Shown in pieces: positions 45,060-52,804 of a stretch of 64,000 bases of DNA. A program made the translations under genes and the position numbers. This stretch comes from a candidate division Zixibacteria bacterium HGW-Zixibacteria-1 (GTDB lineage: Bacteria; Zixibacteria; MSB-5A5; GN15; PGXB01): NCBI GenBank assembly GCA_002838945.1, contig PGXB01000003.1, forward strand, positions 62,001 to 126,000, written 5' to 3'. The stretch's first letter is position 1. Each line of letters starts with the position of its first letter. Under the pieces are notes generated by a model. It had not been told where the DNA came from and searched no databases. It worked only from the letters and a program-made list of their open reading frames with translations.

Positions 45060-47606
45060 CTATGGTATTATGGCCAGTTTTCCCCAATATGTTTCGCCCG
45101 ATGAGACTGAAACCTTGAAATAGTAAATGCCGACCGCCACCGGCCCCCCGGCTTCAAGCCGGCCGTCCCAGCGATCGGTAAAATAAATATCCGGCGTTCG
45201 GTATTGGTTATCAATCGCAGTTGCCACCAGGTCCATATTAAAATCAAAGACCTTGATGGTTACATAACCTTCCTTCTTGACCGGATAATGAAAGTACAAA
45301 TATTCATTCCCATTCATTGAAAAGGGAACCGGATAGGCATAGACATCCTGCCGATCATCATAGAATCGGAATATTTCCCAGTTATCGGTGCCGAAATCAG
45401 CCAGGGCAATGCGGGCGGCGCCATTTTCAAGTGTTCCCACCCAGAGTGTATCGCCTATAATGGTCACAGCGGTTACGAAAGTGTTGGAATCCAAAGAAAA
45501 GGGAACCAAATTTGCCGCTGTGTCTGGACCAGCAGGAGAAGCCGGTGGAGCCAGAACGCCATCGATGGTAATCGTCTGCCAGGTATAGCCGGTGTCGGGA
45601 GAATATTGGAGGCCATTGGAAGTGGCCGCGAAGACTTCGGGGCCATTGAATGCGAAATTCCAAATCTCCGTGCCATCAAGCAAGATGTTCCAGTTAAGAC
45701 CATTGACGGTCGAAGTGGAAATGGCACTGGTTTGGCCGGCAGCGGCCGGCCGGGTTGAGGCCCAGATTCGACTCTGGCCGTTATTCAATGGCTGAACATC
45801 CAGGACATTGACAAAATTTCCCGATAAGTATGGAATCGTGTAAGTGTTGACCTTATCAAAGGCGGTCGGATTCAAATTGGCCCGATAGATGCGCCAGACA
45901 ATATTGGCGCCCCCGCCCGGAGGAGAAATGGCGAAACCATTTTCCGAACCAAGGAAAATAGTATCACTCCTGATATATATAGATGTCAGGTCAAGGCCCG
46001 AAAACGTAATGGTCCCCACCTGGCTGTCTTTTATGAGCGAGCCGGGTGTAGGATACCAGAAAATACGGTTGGGCGACTGATTAAAGACATTTTTTCCAAC
46101 CAGATAAATTAAATGATTTATGAAAGCGATATCATTATATTTGGTCCCCACCAGATTCAGATTATCTGTTTTCCAGGTGGTCCCATTGTCATTGGAATAA
46201 AACACTGTATAATCGCCGACAGAAGTATCCAGAGGGTGATTGAGCGACCAGATGATGGTCGAATCGACGACATCCGACGAAGGCCCGATTTTTTGCACTG
46301 CCACCTTATGGCTGCGGGCGCCGCTGTTGGCGGCATCATCGAAAACAGAATACTTGGTCGAATCAACCGTGCCCAAGTCGCTGATATAAGCCAGAACCAC
46401 CCCGGAATCGGTGCCGATCCAAAGATTATTGGAATCGGCCGCGACCGAGTGAATAATATTCCTGCTGTTGGTCAATGTTGAATCCGCGGGATCGAGATAT
46501 ATTTTCTGCCAGTTGCCGCCGGTATCTGATGAGACATATAATCCCGCCTCAAGAGCCGCCATGAACAGATGGCTTCCGACGGATACAAATTCCACCGCAT
46601 ATTTTCCGGGGCCGACAACATCCTCCAGACCGGCTAAACCGGCGCTGAATGATATGCCGTCATCATCGGAAACAGCCACTCCGGTGCCGTTGCCATCAAT
46701 GGTGTCGGCCGTTCCCACAAACAGCATGCCGCCGAATTCATAAGCGGTGGTCACCGTCGGACCCGGGAGTCCGTCGGATTCAAATGATGAGTGGAAGAAG
46801 GTCGCCAGGGTATCGGCTTCGGTGCTGTCAAAAGCGATACGGGTCAGACCGCGGTCGCCGCAGACATATACAAAACTATCGCCGGCTACATAGTCAAGGA
46901 TATATCGGGAATTTGGTTTTAAATAGGCGGCGCTGTAAACAAAGCGCCGCAGCCCGGCTACTGAGCCGGCCCATAAAATCAATGTATCCCGATGCGTCGT
47001 ATCCGCAGCCGCCGAGAAATACATGTTCGACCAGATAGCAGTGTCTTCCACAAGGTAGCTGGGACTGGTCGCAGTAATGGAATCATTGGCGCTGAAGTAT
47101 ATATTCTTCCACGTTTGCCCCCCGTCGAAACTTCCTATCAGGCCACCGATCCAGGAAGCGCAAAATATCAGGTTGTCTATACCGGTAATATCATAAAGGA
47201 CTTTATAAACCCCTTTGGTATTTTCCGGTTTTAAAGTATCCCAGGTTTGGCCATCATCAGAGGTATAAAACAAACCATCGGCAATAGTATATTCATCATT
47301 GCCGACAGAATCAAAATAATTGCCGGCCACCCACAGCGTTTCTCCGGCCGAATACATAGCTGAGACGGCATCGCTGGTTAATCCGTTGGAACTGTCATAC
47401 TGGTTCCAGAAGGTGGAGTCAAAATAGAGAAAGGACAATCCCGCCCCGGTCGACATCCAGACCGCGCCATTGTGCTCGACGATGTCTGTTATGGAATTAT
47501 GAGATAATCCCCGGAGAACATTGGGCTCGTCAAACGACATCATTATCAGGGCCGATAAGGATGCCGGCAAAGTCAAAATAAAGGCAATAATCAATATTTT
47601 TTTCAC
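45060..47606 (-). CDS. Secreted beta-propeller protein with FlgD-like C-terminal domain
   Basis: Exported protein of 848 aa (signal 1-19). Most of it consists of BNR/sortilin- and regulator-propeller-like repeats: LSHNSITDIVEHNGAVWMST, TSDDGQTWDTL, SFDGGQTWKNIYFS and SSDTGGNWQKIYLD, probably two propellers. The C-terminal 90 residues (about 755-848) form an Ig-like FlgD domain (AYPVPFSMNGNEYLYFHYPV... VTIKVFDFNMDLVATAIDN... GVGIYYFKV-type end), used for sorting or anchoring in FCB bacteria. It lies 11 bp before a PorV-like gene on the same strand; secreted protein plus PorV pairs are typical of this group. A -10-like TATAAT is seen on the minus strand at 47680-47685 without a good -35. Confidence 0.85.
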   Translation of the reverse strand: MKKILIIAFILTLPASLSALIMMSFDEPNVLRGLSHNSITDIVEHNGAVWMSTGAGLSFLYFDSTFWNQYDSSNGLTSDAVSAMYSAGETLWVAGNYFDSVGNDEYTIADGLFYTSDDGQTWDTLKPENTKGVYKVLYDITGIDNLIFCASWIGGLIGSFDGGQTWKNIYFSANDSITATSPSYLVEDTAIWSNMYFSAAADTTHRDTLILWAGSVAGLRRFVYSAAYLKPNSRYILDYVAGDSFVYVCGDRGLTRIAFDSTEADTLATFFHSSFESDGLPGPTVTTAYEFGGMLFVGTADTIDGNGTGVAVSDDDGISFSAGLAGLEDVVGPGKYAVEFVSVGSHLFMAALEAGLYVSSDTGGNWQKIYLDPADSTLTNSRNIIHSVAADSNNLWIGTDSGVVLAYISDLGTVDSTKYSVFDDAANSGARSHKVAVQKIGPSSDVVDSTIIWSLNHPLDTSVGDYTVFYSNDNGTTWKTDNLNLVGTKYNDIAFINHLIYLVGKNVFNQSPNRIFWYPTPGSLIKDSQVGTITFSGLDLTSIYIRSDTIFLGSENGFAISPPGGGANIVWRIYRANLNPTAFDKVNTYTIPYLSGNFVNVLDVQPLNNGQSRIWASTRPAAAGQTSAISTSTVNGLNWNILLDGTEIWNFAFNGPEVFAATSNGLQYSPDTGYTWQTITIDGVLAPPASPAGPDTAANLVPFSLDSNTFVTAVTIIGDTLWVGTLENGAARIALADFGTDNWEIFRFYDDRQDVYAYPVPFSMNGNEYLYFHYPVKKEGYVTIKVFDFNMDLVATAIDNQYRTPDIYFTDRWDGRLEAGGPVAVGIYYFKVSVSSGETYWGKLAIIP

Positions 47607-48025
47607 ATCCCGCTCCTAAAAAAAATAGCCTTAAGCTTGGGCAAGCATGGCTACTAATAAAACTAAAATTCATTCAAAAATTATAGTATAAAGTTCACTT
47701 TATCTTTATCTTTCTTTCTCTACGCGACACCTCCAAAACCCGAAAAATATCATATTTTTGAGCAAAGTCAAGTATAAATGCAAAATATTATATCCTCAAT
47801 TCCTTTAACAATTTAACATCAGGCCGGTTCCATAAATCGCCGCATCTCGAGCCTGATTGCAAAACTCCTCATATTCTACAGACGCCGACCAAACCATTAC
47901 CGTCAAATTTATTCTTCTGACACTTATTTTGGTCCATATACAACGGCCCGGGGTAAAAGGATTTGACAAAACATGGCTGAGGGCGTTTCTTATAGATCAA
48001 ACGACAAATACGGGGAAAGCAGGAT
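47607..48025. other. 419-bp divergent intergenic region
   Basis: AT-rich. On the minus strand TATAAT at 47680-47685 may be the -10 of the propeller gene. On the plus strand a TTGACA (47963-47968) precedes a TATAGA with 22 bp between, too long for an ordinary promoter. No ORF with a Shine-Dalgarno sequence is present. Confidence 0.5.
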
Positions 48026-49105
48026 ATGAAAAGATTAAAAGCGCTGATATTTATTGCCTTTGCGGCAGGGATTGCCGCTATCGGGATCATGCCCGGCTGT
48101 GATGAGCTGGTAACGAACGAGATCAGGGACAGCACCACGATCACCCTGATTGTCAGGGACAGCAGTTGTGTGGAGTACTGTCACTCGGATAACAACTTTG
48201 AGGTCATGGCGGCCCTGCGTCAATGGGAGCATTCCGGCCATTCCGATACGATGTTTTACGATGACACTCTCTACGGCCAGACCGGATTATATTGCGGTCC
48301 TCAATGTCATACCATGGATGGTTTTGTTTCTGCCCTCAGCAATAATCCCGATACCAGCGGATATCCTTTTGAGTTATGGTGTTATACCTGTCACCGGCCG
48401 CATACCGCCCAGGGACCGGATTCAACCTGGGATTTCTCTTTAAGGACGACCAGCGATGTGACACTGGCGACCGGGGAAGTCTTCAGCTATGGGGCGAACG
48501 GGCGCTCGAATATCTGTGCCCGCTGCCATCGCCTGACCTATAATGTAATTAATCAGGTTGCGGTTGGTATCCTCATTGATGACAACTGGCTGAGGAAAGT
48601 GCGGCATGCGGCGCAGGAAGCGGATATGCTCATGGGTGCCGGCGGCTATGAATATGCCGGGTACACGTATGCGAACAGTCATGAAAATGTTATTCAGGGA
48701 TGCCTTGGATGTCATCAGGATTATGATCAGGGATTCACTTTGGGCGGTCACAGTTTGAATATTCGCGACGGCAACGGCAATGCGCTGGTCGAGGAATGCA
48801 ATCGTTTGGGATGTCATTCGGGAGATGAATACAGCGACAGCAGAATAGTCGGCGGGCAAAACGTCCTGCATCTATTCCAACTGCGGGCCTTGCAATCCAA
48901 ATTGCTTACAGCCGGTCTTCTTGATTCGACCACGCTTCTCCCCCCCTCCAGCTATACCGTAATTTTTAATTCCGATTCGGCGGGGGCCCTTTATAATTAC
49001 CTCTACCTGACCGCCGACCGCAGCCGCGGAATGCATAATATGAAATACGCAAGGGATTTGCTTACAAGTTCGATCAACTTCCTTGACGGCACTCTGGGCA
49101 AGTAA
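48026..49105 (+). CDS. Lipoprotein multiheme c-type cytochrome
   Basis: Probably an extracytoplasmic electron carrier anchored by lipid: the lipobox is IMPGC (Cys25). Heme-binding motifs: three canonical CxxCH (C119-H123, C164-H168, C226-H230) and three variants, two CxxxCH (C48-H53, C90-H95) and one CxxxxCH (C258-H264). If all are used it carries six hemes. Additional His residues (for example HSGH, RPH, HSLN) could be distal ligands. Spaced variants of the heme motif occur in known multiheme cytochromes but need compatible cytochrome c maturation. Cytochrome maturation and partner genes are absent from the window. Of 359 aa, it ends before a strong terminator. AGGA stands close before ATG 48026, with GGGGA about 10 nt upstream. 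Confidence 0.88.
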   Translation: MKRLKALIFIAFAAGIAAIGIMPGCDELVTNEIRDSTTITLIVRDSSCVEYCHSDNNFEVMAALRQWEHSGHSDTMFYDDTLYGQTGLYCGPQCHTMDGFVSALSNNPDTSGYPFELWCYTCHRPHTAQGPDSTWDFSLRTTSDVTLATGEVFSYGANGRSNICARCHRLTYNVINQVAVGILIDDNWLRKVRHAAQEADMLMGAGGYEYAGYTYANSHENVIQGCLGCHQDYDQGFTLGGHSLNIRDGNGNALVEECNRLGCHSGDEYSDSRIVGGQNVLHLFQLRALQSKLLTAGLLDSTTLLPPSSYTVIFNSDSAGALYNYLYLTADRSRGMHNMKYARDLLTSSINFLDGTLGK

Positions 49106-49120
49106 AAAATGAGCCATATA

Positions 49121-49150
49121 AAAAAGCCGCCGAATCCGGCGGCTTTTTTT
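49121..49150. terminator. Strong bidirectional terminator
   Basis: AAAAAGCCGCC, loop GAATCC, GGCGGCTTTTTTTT. It lies between the convergent cytochrome and etfA genes. Confidence 0.9.
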
Positions 49151-49167
49151 TGTCCATAAACAATATC

Positions 49168-50133
49168 TTATTTATTAGCGGCGAATTTTGCCGTCAGAGC
49201 CGGAATAATCTCAAACAAGTCGCCGACAATACCGAAACTGGCAATATTGAAGATCGGCGCATCCTTATCCCGGTTGATAGCGACGATTGTCTTTGAGGTT
49301 TGCATTCCGACCAGATGCTGTATTGCCCCTGAGATACCGACTGCAAAATAGAGTTTGGGATTGACTGTCTTACCGGTCTGCCCCACCTGGTAGCGATACT
49401 CTATCCATCCGGCATCGACAATGGCGCGTGAAGCGCCAACGGCCGCGCCGAGTGAATCGGCCAGCTTTTTTATTATTGGAAGATTTTCATGCCCGCGGAT
49501 ACCGCGACCGACCGAGACAATTATATCGGCCTCATTCAGATTAACCGATGTCCCGGTTTCGGCGATCATCTCCTTTACCGTAACTTTTGACTGAAACAGG
49601 CCGGCGTCGATTGTCTCGGCGACAACTTCTCCGTCGCCCTCTTTTGATTCTTCAAAGACCTTCGGACGCACGGTGATAAAAAATGCCTTACCGTCCGCAT
49701 TTTTGGCCAGATCAACAATGACATTGCCGCCGTAAGCGGGACGGGTCACAGTGATGACGTCACCTTCGGCCCTGATAGCTGTTATATCCGAAGCCATGGC
49801 GCCGTCATTGAGGGCCGCCAGGCGGGCCAGCAGAGCCTTGCCGTAAAAAGTCGCCGGTCCGATGACAAGCTGGGGCTGATATTTCTTTATCATGGCCGTA
49901 ATGACCCTGGCGTAGATTTCATCATTATAATATTTCAGGGCCGGGTTCGAAACGGTCAGGACCTTCCCTCCCCCATGCGAAACCAGAGTTCCGGCCAGAG
50001 TTTCGGCGGCATCGCCCAAACAGGCGGTCATAATTTCACCACCGACTTTTTTGGCGACCGAAATCAGTTCAAAGCTTATATTAGATAGTTTACCATCCTT
50101 TTGTTCTGCAACGGTCAGGACTTTTATGGCCAT
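49168..50133 (-). CDS. etfA: Electron transfer flavoprotein subunit alpha
   Basis: FAD-binding subunit of the ETF heterodimer that carries electrons from acyl-CoA and other dehydrogenases. At 321 aa it has family length. The alpha-specific C-terminal FAD domain is clear: GQTGKTVNPKLYFAVGISGAIQHLVGM and NRDKDAPIFNIASFGIVGDLFEIIP, while the N-terminal domain is the Rossmann-like half. I chose ATG 50133 (MAIKVLTVAEQ), with GGGAG 5 nt upstream; the frame continues 7 codons further. The usual partner etfB is not adjacent: the preceding same-strand gene is a tRNA-dihydrouridine synthase, 136 bp away. The subunit must pair with an EtfB encoded elsewhere. Confidence 0.93.
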   Translation of the reverse strand: MAIKVLTVAEQKDGKLSNISFELISVAKKVGGEIMTACLGDAAETLAGTLVSHGGGKVLTVSNPALKYYNDEIYARVITAMIKKYQPQLVIGPATFYGKALLARLAALNDGAMASDITAIRAEGDVITVTRPAYGGNVIVDLAKNADGKAFFITVRPKVFEESKEGDGEVVAETIDAGLFQSKVTVKEMIAETGTSVNLNEADIIVSVGRGIRGHENLPIIKKLADSLGAAVGASRAIVDAGWIEYRYQVGQTGKTVNPKLYFAVGISGAIQHLVGMQTSKTIVAINRDKDAPIFNIASFGIVGDLFEIIPALTAKFAANK

Positions 50134-50269
50134 CACATCTCCCTTTCTATTCAATAAAATTATACAACTTTCACATCAGCAAATAGCTCAATCAAAATTT
50201 CAATAAATATAATAAGGCCGGTCAATTGTTTCAATCTTTTTTTGACGGCATAAACCGGTGAGAAGGGCA

Positions 50270-51253
50270 TCAGGCATAAGGCCCCCGGCCGATGTTTCCG
50301 GCCAGATAATCATCAAACAGAGTTTTAATGTCATGAAGTGAGTTCACCGTTTTCAGCATTCGTCGCAAGTCGGCGCCGCCCTGAAAACCCTTGGAGTACC
50401 AGGCCAGATGTTTGCGCATCATCATGGCGCCATGTCTTTCGCCGAATTTCTCCACCAGCATTCGCGAATGTTCGAGGGCCAGGACAATTTTTTCTTCGAT
50501 GGTCAGATCGGGCAATAACTCTTTCTCTTCAAGATATTTATTGATGCGGCCGAAAATGGTTGGGTCCCGCATGGCGGCCCGCCCGATCATAATGGCATCG
50601 CAGCCGGTCTCTTCGAACATACGCTCGGCATCCTGAGGAATATTAACATCGCCGTTTCCAATAACCGGAATATTAATTGCAGATTTAAGCTGTTTTATTT
50701 TTGACCAGTCGGGCTGATCACCGTAATTCTGGGACCGGCTCCGGGGGTGAAGGGTTATCGCGGCGACGCCGATTTTTTCGGCCATCTGCCCGACCTCAAG
50801 AAATACATCCGATATGGCATCCCAACCTGTTCTCATCTTTATGGTTACCGGTATAGCGGAATTTTCTACCGCGGCCCGCATCAGCTCTCCGGCGAGGCCA
50901 ATATCCTTTAATATGGCGGCCCCTCCGTTTTTCCTGACCACTTTTTTGACCGGGCAACCCAGGTTAAGATCGACTAAATCCGGCTTGAAGGCGGCCACTT
51001 TTTTAACGGCTGCCGCCATATATTCCGGTTTGGAGCCAAAAAGTTGAATGCCAACCGGGTGTTCATCAGGGGCGATATCAATCATATTGAACGTTTTTTC
51101 CTGGTTCATATAAATTGCGTCGGCGGAAATCATTTCCGTATAAGTCAGGGAAGCGCCATATCGCCGGGCCAGCAACCTGAAGGGGCGGTTGGAAATACCG
51201 GCCAGAGGCGCCAAAAACAACCGGCCCTTTATGGTCAAGTTTCCAATCTGCAT
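50270..51253 (-). CDS. tRNA-dihydrouridine synthase (DusB type)
   Basis: FMN enzyme of 327 aa that reduces uridines in tRNA. Family motifs: LAPLAGISNRPFRLLARRYGA (N-terminal flavin loop), LNLGCPVKKVVRKNGGAAIL (catalytic Cys in CPV) and TIKMRTGWD, with the barrel ending GNGDVNIPQDA and AIMIGRAAMRDP. The C-terminal helical domain (about 245-327) is typical of DusB/Dus-family tRNA binding. The exact uridine cannot be inferred. It is divergent from the FHA gene (120-bp gap). Confidence 0.94.
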   Translation of the reverse strand: MQIGNLTIKGRLFLAPLAGISNRPFRLLARRYGASLTYTEMISADAIYMNQEKTFNMIDIAPDEHPVGIQLFGSKPEYMAAAVKKVAAFKPDLVDLNLGCPVKKVVRKNGGAAILKDIGLAGELMRAAVENSAIPVTIKMRTGWDAISDVFLEVGQMAEKIGVAAITLHPRSRSQNYGDQPDWSKIKQLKSAINIPVIGNGDVNIPQDAERMFEETGCDAIMIGRAAMRDPTIFGRINKYLEEKELLPDLTIEEKIVLALEHSRMLVEKFGERHGAMMMRKHLAWYSKGFQGGADLRRMLKTVNSLHDIKTLFDDYLAGNIGRGPYA

Positions 51254-51372
51254 GCCGACAATATAATTAAGCCAAAATGCAATGGCAAGCTGAGAGATTA
51301 TATTGAGTTTTATTTGTCTATAAGGTTGATATTTTATATAAGGAAATTATAGGTTCTTGAAAGGAGTCCCGT

Positions 51373-52062
51373 ATGCCGGAGATTATAGTCAAGTACGAGG
51401 ACAAGATAATTGAGAGGGTGGTCTCGGAAAAAAAGCGGATCAGCATCGGGCGCACCCCCGACAATGATATTGTCCTGGACAACCGCGGAGTCTCGCGAAA
51501 ACATGCACAAATCGAGTTCAATGACAACGCTGCCGTTATTATCGATAATGAATCTTTAAACGGGACCTTTGTCAATAACCGCAAGGTCGGCGAGGAAATT
51601 CTTCGCGACGGCGATGATATTACCATCGGCAAATACACTCTGACATATCAGAGTCAGGTCCAGAGAGAAGATACGGGCGCGCATCTTGACGGAACCATGG
51701 TTTTGAAGACCAAGAAACATAAGGAACTGATAAAACGCGACCAGTACGAGAAGGAACTTGTTCAGCAGATGGGCGGGTCGGTCTTGCTCGGCGAAGAGAA
51801 TACTGATTTTTCCGAGTACCAGATTGATCAAAATGTCACGACCATCGGCAAGGCGAAATTCGTTCATGTTCATGCCAAGGGATTTATGCTGTCGGGCATT
51901 CAGGCCAAGATCGTCAAGGAACAGGAGCAGTATGCGATCGTAAATCTGGGCCGTAAGGGAAAAACAAAGGTAAACGGCGAACCGATCAGCCGCCAGAGCC
52001 TTAAAAACGGAGATCTTATTCAGGTTGGGAAATCTGTCTATACTTTTGTAGAAGGACGATAA
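51373..52062 (+). CDS. Protein with two FHA domains
   Basis: Phosphothreonine-reading adaptor of 229 aa. The first FHA domain (about 5-95) has all binding residues: R27, S41, H44 and N63-G64 (SIGRTP..., GVSRKHAQIEF, LNGTFVN). The second (about 150-229, TIGKAKFVHVHAKGFMLSGIQAKI ... KTKVNGEPI) is degenerate and lacks the Arg/Ser/His set. Between them, DGTMVL (T108) resembles a threonine that a Ser/Thr kinase could phosphorylate, as in GarA/OdhI-type switches. The context supports this: a CHASE2 Ser/Thr kinase lies two genes downstream in the same operon. AAAGGAG stands 6 nt before ATG 51373. Confidence 0.9.
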   Translation: MPEIIVKYEDKIIERVVSEKKRISIGRTPDNDIVLDNRGVSRKHAQIEFNDNAAVIIDNESLNGTFVNNRKVGEEILRDGDDITIGKYTLTYQSQVQREDTGAHLDGTMVLKTKKHKELIKRDQYEKELVQQMGGSVLLGEENTDFSEYQIDQNVTTIGKAKFVHVHAKGFMLSGIQAKIVKEQEQYAIVNLGRKGKTKVNGEPISRQSLKNGDLIQVGKSVYTFVEGR

Positions 52063-52065
52063 CCA

Positions 52066-52794
52066 ATGAAAATCGCTTTAATATCGGACGTTCACGGTAA
52101 CCTGGAAGCATTGGAAATGGTCCTTCGCGACATAGAAAAACAGGGCGCGGAGAAAATTCATTTTCTCGGCGATGCTGTCGGATACGGATGCAATCCTAAT
52201 GAATGCGTCAAGCTGATCGACAGACATTGCGATATAAGATTGCTGGGCAACCATGATTATGCCGCCATGGGACTGGAATCGACCGAGAACTTCAATCAGC
52301 TGGCGAAGGCGTCGATGAACTGGACCCAGACCATGCTCAAATCAAAATCAATCAGTATCCTGGCTGATTTTGAAATGGAAGCTGTCTTTCTGGATTATTA
52401 TCTGGTTCATTCGTCACCGACAGAGCCGGAAAAATGGCGCTATATTCTTAATATTGATCAATCCCGAATCCATTTTGAGAATTTTTCCCAGGCTTTTTGT
52501 TTTGTCGGACATTCACACAGCCCGACCTTCTTCGAAAAGGACCGTGAGGGTCAGATTACGCAGCATTTCAAACCGGAGATGAAGTTTAACGAAGGGTACA
52601 GATATATAATCAATATTGGGTCCGTCGGACAACCACGCGACAATGATCCGCGCGCATGTTACGTCATTGTGGACACCGATAACAAGGGAATATGTTACAG
52701 GCGGATAGAATACGATATTCTTAAAACACAGGAAAAGATGCGAAAGGCAAAGCTCCCCGATTTTCTAATTGAAAGGCTGGCGGTAGGAGCTTGA
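52066..52794 (+). CDS. Calcineurin-like metallophosphoesterase
   Basis: Metal-dependent phosphoesterase of 242 aa (YfcE/MJ0936-like family). All blocks are present: SDVHGN (D-x-H), GDAVGYG (GD), GNHD (GNH-D/E), VHSS and GHSH (GH-x-H). Substrates in the family range from phosphodiesters and cyclic nucleotides to protein phosphates. Its location, 3 bp after the FHA gene and 10 bp before a Ser/Thr kinase, suggests it could oppose the kinase or act on a signalling nucleotide; this is inference. The C-terminus (KTQEKMRKAKLPDFLIERLAVG) is a short helical tail. Confidence 0.92.
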   Translation: MKIALISDVHGNLEALEMVLRDIEKQGAEKIHFLGDAVGYGCNPNECVKLIDRHCDIRLLGNHDYAAMGLESTENFNQLAKASMNWTQTMLKSKSISILADFEMEAVFLDYYLVHSSPTEPEKWRYILNIDQSRIHFENFSQAFCFVGHSHSPTFFEKDREGQITQHFKPEMKFNEGYRYIINIGSVGQPRDNDPRACYVIVDTDNKGICYRRIEYDILKTQEKMRKAKLPDFLIERLAVGA

Positions 52795-52804
52795 GGGAGT
52801 AACG

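Noticed and set aside
47963-47997. TTGACA with TATAGA before the multiheme cytochrome
   Set aside because: The 22-bp spacer is too long for a sigma-70 promoter.
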